From JAGDZR01 sp049115695 (lineage in GTDB: Bacteria; Bacteroidota; Bacteroidia; Cytophagales; Cyclobacteriaceae), in assembly GCA_049115695.1 (NCBI GenBank), contig JAGDZR010000005.1, positions 62,001 to 126,000 on the forward strand: a DNA stretch of 64,000 nt, read 5' to 3'. The position numbers and the translations under genes are program-made. Under the pieces are notes generated by a model. The model saw nothing but the letters and a program-made list of their open reading frames with translations. It did not search any database and was not told the DNA's origin. How positions within the stretch are numbered: the stretch's first letter is position 1; the number at the start of each line of letters is the position of its first letter. Below are positions 34,400 to 43,069 of the stretch, piece after piece.

Positions 34400-35338
34400 A
34401 TGAAGAGGTTGTTTTTTGTACTGTGGTTGGCCGTGGGATTTACAGCTGTGTCACAGCCGATGACTGTAGCTGAATATGATTTGGTCACTTCTTTCCGCAT
34501 CGATAATCTGGATGAAGATAGCTATGTCAAAGTCAATTCCGATTACGTGCTGGATAGGTTTCAGATGAAACCTGCCTATTATGTTGCAGGAAAAGATGGC
34601 ACCAAAAATAGGGTTGATTTGTATTCCTTTATTCGTAGATCTGAAATGCAGGAGTTGGGTCTGTTGATGATATACTCTGAAAACGGGGAGGTCAAACATT
34701 TATGCCTGCCATACAGAGCAGAATCTGAGGTGTGGGTCAAGTATTATGATGATCTAAAATATGGAGGTCGGGACAATCCTGATTTTGCCTTTGCAGTCGG
34801 GAGTGTTTTGTCCCGTGAATTTGCCACCATGCAACTCAGTGGAGGTGATCAAGATGACTATAGTGTTCAATCAAGCGATTATGACATCTGTTTCCCGGGA
34901 TCTTCTCGAGTTACGATGGTAGATCACAGCTGGAAATCAATAGATCAGGTGCGGGTAGGTGACCGTATATTGAGCTTCAAAGACGGTGAGCGACAAGAAG
35001 GAACTGTCACAGCAATAGAAAAGCACGAAGGTGTTTACCCAATGGTTAAAATCTTGGCTTCACCCTTGTCATGGATAACTGCATCAACCAAGAATATTCA
35101 ACCGGCATTAATTCGACTGAAGGCTACTGTTAATCATCCGATAATGACAGCATCGGGACACAAGCCAGCTGGAGACATTGTACCGGGCATGCAGCTAAAA
35201 TTTCTTGAAGTTGACGAGCTAACTGAAGCTAAAGTAGATTACGTGGCAGTTGGCAAAAGCGAACAAAAAGTTTACAACCTGATCACTTCTTCGGGCAACT
35301 ATTTGGTTGAGGGTGTTTTGGTCAATGACAAGGAATAG
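34400..35338 (+). CDS. Secreted protein with C-terminal Hint (hedgehog/intein) domain
   Basis: Protein of 312 residues: signal peptide (1-19, ending AVSQ), an N-terminal region of about 140 residues that I do not recognise, then a Hint domain from C164 to the end. Hint hallmarks are the N-terminal nucleophile cysteine in CFPGSSRV, the following WKSIDQVRVGDRILSF strand pattern, the block-B-like T243-x-x-H246 (ATVNHPI) and the terminal YLVEGVLVND. There is no C-extein; the chain ends two residues after N309-D310. Hedgehog-like release of the N-terminal part is possible. It starts one base after the aminotransferase stop, so it is in the same operon. Confidence 0.8.
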   Translation: MKRLFFVLWLAVGFTAVSQPMTVAEYDLVTSFRIDNLDEDSYVKVNSDYVLDRFQMKPAYYVAGKDGTKNRVDLYSFIRRSEMQELGLLMIYSENGEVKHLCLPYRAESEVWVKYYDDLKYGGRDNPDFAFAVGSVLSREFATMQLSGGDQDDYSVQSSDYDICFPGSSRVTMVDHSWKSIDQVRVGDRILSFKDGERQEGTVTAIEKHEGVYPMVKILASPLSWITASTKNIQPALIRLKATVNHPIMTASGHKPAGDIVPGMQLKFLEVDELTEAKVDYVAVGKSEQKVYNLITSSGNYLVEGVLVNDKE

Positions 35339-35401
35339 CAGAATTATTTACATCTGAAAGATCACCAGTTCGTTTAGTGGTCTAAGATTTATCTTCGCTC
35401 A

Positions 35402-36667
35402 ATGAGCAAGCGATGGGCCTTTTTTTCATACGGACATAATCTGGGTGATTTCACTCGTGCTTTGGAAACAGCTAAGGGAATGGCTGCTACTGTAGCAAAA
35501 GTGAAGTTCTTCAATCATGGTGGTGTTCACAACCATATGATAGCAAAGGCGGGACTGGAGGAGGATGATCTTCAGCCAGAATTGACCTGGGATCAGCACC
35601 AGGTGATCATGGATATCAATCGATATAAAGCGCCAGTGGGTACACCGCTACCTGTTTCAAAAAGGCAGTGGATCGACATGGTGGAGGCTGACCTTGCAGC
35701 CTTTGAAGATTTTAGACCAGATGGCGTTTATGCAGGGCTGAATCTAAGCTGTATGATTTCAGTACCATATGCCAAGCTTCCGATGGTTACGCAAGTACCG
35801 ACCGTCAATTGTCCCGCGTTCATCAGGAAAGAGATGTACAACATGCCCAACACGATGGAACGTAACATTTTTATGAGATATGTTCTTCCTGCTTTTGTAA
35901 AGCGAAAGATCATGAAGAAGGTGTTGATGGGCGACTCAGCAAAGAATTCTTTAGTTTCATTCAATGAGGCCAGAGCTCATTTTGGTCTGAAGCCTATTTA
36001 CAACATCACTGACCTTGTGAGAGGAGATGTGACTTTACTGGCTGATATGCCTGAGTTGAGCGGTTTGGCTCGCGAAGATTTGGATGTTGGCTATGTATAT
36101 ACCGGCCCCATTTTTTCGCATATGGATTTACCTGTTCCGGTAGAGGTGAACGTGGTGTTTGATCAACCGGGCATCAATGTCTTCTGTTCATTGGGAAGTT
36201 CGGGATATCCAGAAACATTGAAAGAAATCATCTCCATTTTGCGATCAGATAACCGATTGAACATTGTGTGTGCGACAACTACGATAATAGAACCAGAGGA
36301 ACTTGGACCCAATACTGATAAGTTTTATGCGACGGAGTTCTTGCCAGCGCACCTGGTCAATGAGATGGCAGATGTGGCAGTCACTCATGGGGGACAAGGG
36401 ACTATTCAGAATACAGTGTGGTCGGGCACGCCCTTGGTGGGTATTGGATTTCAGGGAGAGCAGCAAGCGAATATTGATGGGATTGTTCGACAGGGGATGG
36501 CCAAGCGTATTCGGATTTTTGAATTGAACAAGAGGCGGTTGTTACGAGCAGTTCATAAAGTGAACCGACCGGAGTATCATGAGCATGCTCACCGAATGCA
36601 AAAACTGGTCAGATCAGTGGATGGCGTGAAGGAGTCCGTAAGGTTGATGAGTGAGTTGATTCGGTGA
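35402..36667 (+). CDS. Glycosyltransferase, GT1/MGT-like
   Basis: Protein of 421 residues with a GT-B layout. The N-terminal domain starts AFFSYGHNLGDFTRALETAKGMA. The C-terminal domain has the nucleotide-sugar-binding signature FLPAHLVNEMADVAVTHGGQ, then GTIQNTVWSGTPLVGIGFQGEQ, as in macrolide- and UDP-glucuronosyltransferase-type enzymes. No signal peptide is present, so it is cytoplasmic. Acceptor and donor are unknown. It follows the Hint gene by 63 bases and may be the last gene of that unit. Downstream is a repeat-rich gap. Confidence 0.82.
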   Translation: MSKRWAFFSYGHNLGDFTRALETAKGMAATVAKVKFFNHGGVHNHMIAKAGLEEDDLQPELTWDQHQVIMDINRYKAPVGTPLPVSKRQWIDMVEADLAAFEDFRPDGVYAGLNLSCMISVPYAKLPMVTQVPTVNCPAFIRKEMYNMPNTMERNIFMRYVLPAFVKRKIMKKVLMGDSAKNSLVSFNEARAHFGLKPIYNITDLVRGDVTLLADMPELSGLAREDLDVGYVYTGPIFSHMDLPVPVEVNVVFDQPGINVFCSLGSSGYPETLKEIISILRSDNRLNIVCATTTIIEPEELGPNTDKFYATEFLPAHLVNEMADVAVTHGGQGTIQNTVWSGTPLVGIGFQGEQQANIDGIVRQGMAKRIRIFELNKRRLLRAVHKVNRPEYHEHAHRMQKLVRSVDGVKESVRLMSELIR

Positions 36668-36688
36668 AGTATCTTTAAGCGTCAACAG

Positions 36689-36709
36689 ATGCTGAAACAA
36701 GTTCAGCAT
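36689..36709. repeat. Intergenic hairpin repeat (ATGCTGAA...TTCAGCAT)
   Basis: ATGCTGAA (36689-36696), loop ACAAG, TTCAGCAT (36702-36709) make an 8-bp perfect stem. Its minus-strand reading (ATGCTGAACTTGTTTCAGC) is the same type of element as the downstream direct repeats but inverted. It lies 22 bases after the glycosyltransferase stop and may end its transcript. Confidence 0.7.
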
Positions 36710-36796
36710 GACTTTGTTGAACTGTTTTAAGTTGAGGTCGCAATACCAGTGTTTATTAACCCACTCAATCCTCGATTCAGTTAATCTAAGTTGACT

Positions 36797-37006
36797 AACT
36801 GTGACTTCTAAACTTGTTTGAGTTACTTTGAAGTACACCAACTGTCACTCCGAGCTTGCTAAAGTTTCTTCAAAGTATCACGTGCTGTCAACCTGAACTT
36901 GTCTCAGTTTCTTCTGGTATTACCAACTGTCACTCTGAACTAGTTTGAGTTACATGGAAGTACCGCCAACTGTCACTCTGAACTTGTTTCAGAGTCTACT
37001 ATCCTA
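36797..37006. repeat. Five tandem degenerate 42-43 bp repeats
   Basis: The motif CTGTCACTCTGAACTTGTTT or its variants recurs with the CTGTCA core at 36842, 36885, 36927 and 36970, and as CTGTGA at 36799. Spacings are 43, 43, 42 and 43 bases. The first half of each unit carries the GAACTTGTTTCAG-type imperfect palindrome and the second half a variable ...AAGTA.CACC link. Identity between units is moderate, so the array is old. Confidence 0.8.
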
Positions 37007-37053
37007 GTGACATTATATCTCATCATACAAATCCCTCAATTCTGCGTAAAACC

Positions 37054-37527
37054 CTATGAAACCATTAGGAAAGTTTTCAATATACGCATTCCTTCATCTT
37101 TGTATGACTGCAAATCACCATCCATCAATTTTTCGTAAATACCCTTTTCTTCTGCTAATAAATCCGTCCCAAATTCAACATCTTTCGAAATATTCTTAGA
37201 GGCCATGTGCCATTGTTTGAAGTATCGTTCTGATGTAGGCTCACAATATCTTATGTTTGATCCTCCATGTCTCGTGTCCTGCTCGATTCTCTGGTATGTC
37301 TCCATGACCTTTTGATATGGCCCTTCCAAAATTTGCAGAAAACGTCTGTCAGTGTGGACCAGAAGACCTGTGATGTCACTTTTTGGATTATTCTTTCGAG
37401 AGGTATCAAGGATTTCCTGTATGCTCTCATCAGTGCAGCTTTTCATTCTCACACTGGAATAAACCAGTCGAGTCAGCTGATTTTTGTTCACAATCTTACT
37501 CTGGCTAGATTGGCTTAAATTATTCAT
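37054..37527 (-). CDS. BLUF-domain blue-light sensor
   Basis: Protein of 157 residues made of one FAD-binding BLUF domain (about 18-110) with short helical ends. All photocycle residues fall at the spacing of AppA: Y23 (LVYSS), N47, Q65 (FLQILEG), W106 and M108 (FKQWHMAS). EILDTSRKNNPKSDITGLL and the IEQDTRH helix are also typical. There is no EAL, GGDEF or cyclase output, so it must act through a protein partner. It is alone between the repeat region and a VOC gene on the same strand. Confidence 0.94.
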   Translation of the reverse strand: MNNLSQSSQSKIVNKNQLTRLVYSSVRMKSCTDESIQEILDTSRKNNPKSDITGLLVHTDRRFLQILEGPYQKVMETYQRIEQDTRHGGSNIRYCEPTSERYFKQWHMASKNISKDVEFGTDLLAEEKGIYEKLMDGDLQSYKDEGMRILKTFLMVS

Positions 37528-37591
37528 GTCTATAGAATTGTTTGGAGATAAACTCTACAATAGAAAATTTGTTCAAACTATTTTATATGGC

Positions 37592-37981
37592 CTACACTGT
37601 GATTTCAATTTGGTTGCCCTCGCAATCCAATACCACACTTTCGTAATATCCATCTCCGGTAGTACGAGGTTCACCGATCACTTCATAAGCATCCGCTCTC
37701 AAAAATTCAGTTAGTTGATCCACGGCCTTTTTAGAGCCTACAGAAATTGCAAGATGCGTAATGCCAAAACTCGCTCCACGGTCCCCCATCAAATCAGCAA
37801 TATCGGGACGATGCATTAATTCGATTCTGGTCGGACCTCCATCGAACTTCAGGAAATAAGAAGAGAAACCTTTGCTGGCATTGACGTATTTCTCATTGGA
37901 CTGCATTTGAAAATACTTCATGTAGAATGCCCGCATTTTTTCTAGGTCATGCGTCCAAATGGCGATGTGTTCTAGTTTCAT
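37592..37981 (-). CDS. VOC-family (glyoxalase I-like) protein
   Basis: Protein of 129 residues with two beta-alpha-beta-beta-beta modules: MKLEHIAIWTHDLEKMRAFY and GITHLAISVGSKKAVDQL. Probable metal ligands are H5, the Glu of RIELMH, the His of ITHLAIS and the Glu of NQIEITV, the glyoxalase I pattern. The size fits lactoylglutathione-lyase-like members. The reaction is not fixed by sequence; such proteins include glyoxalases, dioxygenases and resistance proteins. Confidence 0.88.
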   Translation of the reverse strand: MKLEHIAIWTHDLEKMRAFYMKYFQMQSNEKYVNASKGFSSYFLKFDGGPTRIELMHRPDIADLMGDRGASFGITHLAISVGSKKAVDQLTEFLRADAYEVIGEPRTTGDGYYESVVLDCEGNQIEITV

Positions 37982-38107
37982 AAGTCAGTTTTGATACTTA
38001 TCAACGTAATAGTGCGAGGGAAGTCGTTATTATTCTGTTAAAATTGGTGAATAGAAGGGTTCAGGAGGTCGATTTACAAATTTTGACTTTCAGGATACGG
38101 GCATAGC

Positions 38108-41100
38108 ATGCAGAATCCCATAAATTGGAAGTTGATAATATCCAGAAAGTTGAGAACAACATCCAATCCTATTAAGTGGTCAATCATTTTGACAGCCTTA
38201 CTACTTCTTATTGCTGTCATTCCTCTTGACAACCTTTCATGGGTATTGCAGATTTTCGGACGGTTGCACCCATTGTTCGTACACCTACCAATAGGCATTT
38301 TGCTGGCCTTGTTTGGTTTAGAAGTGTTAGCCCTATTTAGTGCTGAATTCAAGCTAGGTAAAATCAGGTCAGCCCTGTTATGGATGGTAGTTTTATGCGC
38401 GATTCCTACTGTATTGGCAGGAGCCCTCCTAGCAGCAGATGGCGGGTATAGCTCGAGTATCAATGTGCACAAATGGTTGGGAGTTGGTACAGCGCTGATT
38501 AGTATTTGGTTGTTGGTGCTGGAGGATCAAGCCAATAGAAAAGGTGAGGCAAGGACTTATCGAATGGTATTAACTGCCAATGTTCTTATGGTAAGTCTAA
38601 CGGGACATTTTGGAGGCTTGCTGACACATGGATCCAATTATCTAACTGAGTTACTTCCAACCGAAATTCGTAAATTATTGGAAAAGGATGATAGCGAGCA
38701 ACTGGCACAGCTGATTTCGGACCATGCAGTATTATCCATGGAAGAATTGTCGCCAGAGTTTAATGAACGCATACAGCCGATATTGACAGAGTACTGCTAC
38801 GAATGCCATGGAGACGAGAAACAAAAGGGTGGGTTACAACTCAATACTCTTGATGCAGATATCGTCAATGGGCTGGACGCTGATAAATGGAGAGCTACCT
38901 TGAATATGATCAATATGGGAGATATGCCTCCCAAAGAGGAAACTCAACTAACTGATGGTGAACGTAGGTCATTGGTCGAATGGCTCACTTCTTCTTTGAA
39001 ATATGCCATCGAACTCCGCAAAAGTCAGCAGGAGACGGTCATGCGAAGGTTGACTCGAAATCAGTATACCAATACTTTGAATGAACTTTTAAAAGTACCT
39101 GTCAGGTTTGGGGATGTCCTGCCGGAAGATGCTAAGTCTGAAATGGGATTTAGCAATAATGGTGAAGTACTGCAGATATCACCCTTGCACATGGAATATT
39201 ATCAGCGCATTGCAAGAGAGGCATTAGACAAGGCTATCGGACCAGAAGTACGACCAGCGGTTACGCGGTATAGGGTGACAATAGGTAAGGGTATTGGGAA
39301 AGATAAAGTGGCGGGGAAAATAGGAGGCTATCAGAGTGCCCCTATTGATCCTGAAGATTTTATCATTGAAATACTGGATCGGGATGGAAATGTGATTGAT
39401 GGCGAATTTAGTGAGGAGGAGTTAGACTCAATCAAGCTCAACATCGGATTGGGGATGAGAGGATCAACTGATGATCGGTATGAAGTGGTAGAAGATGGTA
39501 TTGTATTGTATGGGGCTTTACCACACAAAGAGGTAACGCCCAAGTCATGGCAGGGGCCTTCACCTAACCTGAAATTATTGTTTCGTAAAGTATTTCCCGA
39601 GACAGGAGATTTTCAATTTAAAGTCAAGGCTAGTCGCGGGGAGCAATTACATACCAACAAGGAAGGATTAATCAGTTTACGGGAAGAACGACCTATCATC
39701 AATGAACAAACGGCATATCTAACTCCCTCCAGTGCTACTGAAATAAGAAATTTAGAAGACATAGGAGGAATGTTCATTCCGATAGATATTACTCAACCTT
39801 CCATCGCGAAATTTAAATTTGAGGCGATTGCAGATGGTTATTATCAACTAGATTATACGCATCCATATGTTGGGCAGGATGGCATGCCATCTGTAATGCT
39901 TCGGATAGACAACTTCCGATTGGATGAGAGACTTCACCTTGATGAAAACGTGGGTGACACAATTACTACACCATTGACATTGGTCTATCTAAATAAAGGA
40001 GAGCATCAGGTGGTTTTGGGTGGTCGATTCTTTACCGGTTTTCAGTCATTGCAGATTACGCATTTGCTGCCCGCTCATCCCATTTCTCAGGCCCTTGATG
40101 AGGAATCTGAACTCAGTCAAAAGAAATATGCAGCTGATCAACCGGTGATGAAGGTTTTTGCAGGAACACGTACGGATGATGGTATGGATTATCAGACCTT
40201 TGATTCACATCGCAATGTAGGAGCAGCAAATGGAGCTTTTGAAGAGTATGTTTTTCGGGGAAGATTAGAAAACCTGCCGATTCCTGAAATTGACCTCAAT
40301 GACCCGGAAATATTATCAAATATTATGATTATTGGATTGTGGAATGACTATCTAATCAAGGACAATAGATTGTCAGGACCGCCATTGAAGATCAACAGCC
40401 TTGAGTTTGAAGCACCTTATTATGAAACATGGCCGACACCAGGCTATACGAGTATTTTCCATGAATCAGCTGAGAAGAATAGTATAGCTTATACGCGAGA
40501 AGTGATCAAGCGATTTGCCGAAAAGGCCTTCAGACGCCCATTAGTCACCAAGGAAGTTGATCGCTATATGAGCTATTACGAACAGATCAGGGCCGGTTTT
40601 GACAGGTATGAAGATGGTGTAAAGGAAGTGCTGATTGCGATTCTTTGCTCTCCAAACTTCTTGTACCTCCCGAATTCGGATGAAGAATTGGACAATGAAC
40701 AGTATCTTCTTGCAGCTCGTTTGTCATACTTCTTGTGGAATGCCCCACCTGATGCGGAGTTATTGGAGTTGGCTCGAAAGGGAAAACTTGAGCGAAACCT
40801 TGATGATCAGGTAGAGCGAATGATAGCAGATGATCGGATATGGAATATGATAGAGTCATTTGGCAAGGAATGGTTAAGAGTGGACAGACATGAAGCCATG
40901 AGTACCAATGTCAGTGAATATGCGGACTTCTCAAGATTCGTTAAGCAGGACATGGCGAACGAGACCTATCATTTCGTGCATCAGGTTTTAACCGAAAATC
41001 TGAGTATTCTAAATTTCATCGATTCGGATTTTACGATGCTCAATCAAAACCTGGCAGAGTTTTATGGCGTGGACAGTGTAGTAGGTACGGGTTTCAGACC

Positions 41101-41704
41101 GGTGAAGTTGGAGGTGGGGTTGAATCGGGGAGGCCTTCTTTCTCAGGGAGCATTCCTTAATGGACATTCAGATGGAACTCAGGCACACCCTATCAAACGC
41201 GCGGTTTGGCTGAGGTCAAAAATATTAGGCAGTCCGCCACCTCCTCCCCCGCCAAATGTTCCGGAGCTTGATCCGGATACTCCCGGGTTTGATCAGATGA
41301 CCCTTAAGGAGCAGTTGGAGCATCATCGCAATAGTCCTTCCTGTATGGATTGTCATAAAAAAATTGATCAGTATGGGATTGTTTTTGAAAATTATGATGC
41401 AGTTGGAAGATACCAGCGTCTTGCTAAAGGACGACCGATTGACACAAAAGTGACACTACCTGACATGACAGAAGTAGAAGGGATTGAAGGGATCAAGTCT
41501 TATTTAATGAATCAGAAAAAGGATGTATTTACCCAATCACTTGTCAAGCATCTATTTGCTTATGCGATTGGTCGGGATGTGTCTTTCGTTGACGAAGAAG
41601 AAATCCTCGACATAGTGGATGAGGTTAGATCGGATGATTATCGCTTTCAGTCGGTTATTGAGTATATTGTGACAAGTCCGTCCTTTTTGGGCGAAACAGA
41701 TTAA
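38108..41704 (+). CDS. Membrane-anchored DUF1592-type multi-domain protein with two haem c motifs
   Basis: Protein of 1198 residues. Four membrane segments lie in 24-180, including RLHPLFVHLPIGI, a DUF2231-like pattern. A planctomycete-type cytochrome c segment follows (C230-x-x-C233-H, NxG-rich KGGLQLNTLD), then DUF1587-like (RRLTRNQYTNTLNELL), a probable carbohydrate-binding/PA14-like middle region, and the DUF1595/1592/1588/1585 series (FAEKAFRRPLVTKEVDRY; LSYFLWNAPPD; GGLLSQGAFLNGHSDGTQ; C1079-x-x-C1082-H). The following gene, three bases on, is its usual DUF1552 partner. The family is common in Planctomycetes and Bacteroidota; its function is unknown, but haem motifs imply redox or electron transfer. 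Confidence 0.9.
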   Translation: MQNPINWKLIISRKLRTTSNPIKWSIILTALLLLIAVIPLDNLSWVLQIFGRLHPLFVHLPIGILLALFGLEVLALFSAEFKLGKIRSALLWMVVLCAIPTVLAGALLAADGGYSSSINVHKWLGVGTALISIWLLVLEDQANRKGEARTYRMVLTANVLMVSLTGHFGGLLTHGSNYLTELLPTEIRKLLEKDDSEQLAQLISDHAVLSMEELSPEFNERIQPILTEYCYECHGDEKQKGGLQLNTLDADIVNGLDADKWRATLNMINMGDMPPKEETQLTDGERRSLVEWLTSSLKYAIELRKSQQETVMRRLTRNQYTNTLNELLKVPVRFGDVLPEDAKSEMGFSNNGEVLQISPLHMEYYQRIAREALDKAIGPEVRPAVTRYRVTIGKGIGKDKVAGKIGGYQSAPIDPEDFIIEILDRDGNVIDGEFSEEELDSIKLNIGLGMRGSTDDRYEVVEDGIVLYGALPHKEVTPKSWQGPSPNLKLLFRKVFPETGDFQFKVKASRGEQLHTNKEGLISLREERPIINEQTAYLTPSSATEIRNLEDIGGMFIPIDITQPSIAKFKFEAIADGYYQLDYTHPYVGQDGMPSVMLRIDNFRLDERLHLDENVGDTITTPLTLVYLNKGEHQVVLGGRFFTGFQSLQITHLLPAHPISQALDEESELSQKKYAADQPVMKVFAGTRTDDGMDYQTFDSHRNVGAANGAFEEYVFRGRLENLPIPEIDLNDPEILSNIMIIGLWNDYLIKDNRLSGPPLKINSLEFEAPYYETWPTPGYTSIFHESAEKNSIAYTREVIKRFAEKAFRRPLVTKEVDRYMSYYEQIRAGFDRYEDGVKEVLIAILCSPNFLYLPNSDEELDNEQYLLAARLSYFLWNAPPDAELLELARKGKLERNLDDQVERMIADDRIWNMIESFGKEWLRVDRHEAMSTNVSEYADFSRFVKQDMANETYHFVHQVLTENLSILNFIDSDFTMLNQNLAEFYGVDSVVGTGFRPVKLEVGLNRGGLLSQGAFLNGHSDGTQAHPIKRAVWLRSKILGSPPPPPPPNVPELDPDTPGFDQMTLKEQLEHHRNSPSCMDCHKKIDQYGIVFENYDAVGRYQRLAKGRPIDTKVTLPDMTEVEGIEGIKSYLMNQKKDVFTQSLVKHLFAYAIGRDVSFVDEEEILDIVDEVRSDDYRFQSVIEYIVTSPSFLGETD

Positions 41705-41707
41705 GTT

Positions 41708-43054
41708 ATGGGAAAGAAGTCCTGGCATTTAAATCGAAGAATATTTTTAAGAGGTCTGGGGGTTACAGCAATGTTGCCCTACCTGGAAGCTATGGGTCGG
41801 CCTCTAGCCAAATTCGAAGAACAACGACCCAAACGACTTTGCTACGTGTACTTTCCAAATGGTGTTGGTATTCCCCCAATAGATAACCCCCATCATCGCA
41901 AATGGAGTTGGTTCCCATTAGGCGAGGGGAAGGACTATCAGTTTACCCGCACCTTGTCGTCTCTCGAACCGCATCGACAGGATATCTCGATTCTTGGGGG
42001 ATTAAGTCATCCAAAAAGCAGGCACCTGTTGGGACATTTGGCAGGGGATACCTGGTTGACTGGCGGGGATTTAAGAGGGAGCGCATACAATAACAGTATT
42101 TCAGCTGACCAGATAGCTGCACAGACGATTGGAAAAGTGACCAGATATCCGAATCTTTCTCTTTCGACTGATGGAGGCATTGGATATAAATCCAGAGTTT
42201 CGACTCTGTCATTTGACCTGACGGGAAAGCCGATTCCATCTGAGCATCGGCATAGAGAGATTTTTGAAAGATACTTTACGCCAGGAGGTGGAACGCCTAC
42301 TAATGCAAGACGCAAATCCTTGCAACAGGGGTTGAAATTAGTCGATTTGCTATTGGAAGACAGTAAGTCATTCAATAGACGACTAGGTACGACTGATCAA
42401 CAAAAACTAGACGAGTACATGACCAGTCTCGGACAAGTCGAGGATCAGGTAAGACGAAATGAGCAGTGGTTGGATGTTCCGATGAAGTCGTTTAACTCCG
42501 ATCACCTCAACTTCAATGCAAATGCAGCTGTAAATCCTGAGGAATACTTGCGAACAACTTATGATTTGATTGTTTTGGCTTTCAAGACAGATATCACGAG
42601 AGTGGTGACCTATATGAAAGGCCGTGAGGATGGAATGGGGTTTGGTGAAAATTTCCCAAAACTGGCTTTAGGCTTGAAATTAGGGCATCATGCCATCAGT
42701 CATGACTTGTCTGAAGGACATTGGGAAGAATGGGGACGGTACGATCAATGGTTGACCAAACAATTCAGCTATTTCATTGATCAGCTGAAGAACACTGAGG
42801 ACGAATATGGTTCGCTGCTGGACAATACGCTTACACTTTATGGTAGTGCCTGCAGTACTACTCATGATGCAATCAATTATCCATTGGTACTGGCAGGTGG
42901 TAAAAACATGGGCATTAAGCATGGGAATTACACCAAGTATGATGAGCACGTTCCCATGTCAAATTTATTGCTGACAATGCTCAATACTGTAGGAATCCAA
43001 ATGGATCAGTTCTCGGATAGTACGGGTACACTTCCAGAGGGTGTGTTTTCCTAA
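41708..43054 (+). CDS. DUF1552 family protein with Tat signal
   Basis: Protein of 448 residues. The N-terminus has a twin-arginine motif (LNRRIFLRGLG) and a hydrophobic stretch to about residue 28. KRLCYVYFPNGVGIPP, ISILGGLSHPKSRHLLGHLAGDTWLTGG and the late LTLYGSACSTTHDAINYPLVLAGG segments are typical of DUF1552, which is related to the DUF1501/sulfatase-like fold. It is co-encoded with the DUF1592 gene (three-base gap), as in most genomes with this pair. It is probably periplasmic and part of the same complex. The substrate is unknown. Confidence 0.9.
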   Translation: MGKKSWHLNRRIFLRGLGVTAMLPYLEAMGRPLAKFEEQRPKRLCYVYFPNGVGIPPIDNPHHRKWSWFPLGEGKDYQFTRTLSSLEPHRQDISILGGLSHPKSRHLLGHLAGDTWLTGGDLRGSAYNNSISADQIAAQTIGKVTRYPNLSLSTDGGIGYKSRVSTLSFDLTGKPIPSEHRHREIFERYFTPGGGTPTNARRKSLQQGLKLVDLLLEDSKSFNRRLGTTDQQKLDEYMTSLGQVEDQVRRNEQWLDVPMKSFNSDHLNFNANAAVNPEEYLRTTYDLIVLAFKTDITRVVTYMKGREDGMGFGENFPKLALGLKLGHHAISHDLSEGHWEEWGRYDQWLTKQFSYFIDQLKNTEDEYGSLLDNTLTLYGSACSTTHDAINYPLVLAGGKNMGIKHGNYTKYDEHVPMSNLLLTMLNTVGIQMDQFSDSTGTLPEGVFS

Positions 43055-43069
43055 ATTCCTTCAAACTAA

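Larger units (their letters stand above)
36668..37053. other. Repeat-rich intergenic region
   Basis: 386 bases without a credible gene, between convergent genes. It consists of one inverted hairpin unit and a series of degenerate direct repeats (both listed separately). Between them, 36710-36796 holds further AAGTTGA-like fragments that may be more decayed copies. Confidence 0.6.

Noticed and set aside
36797..37006. 43-bp repeats considered as a CRISPR array
   Set aside because: Units are contiguous and degenerate with no constant repeat/variable spacer alternation, and no cas genes are present.
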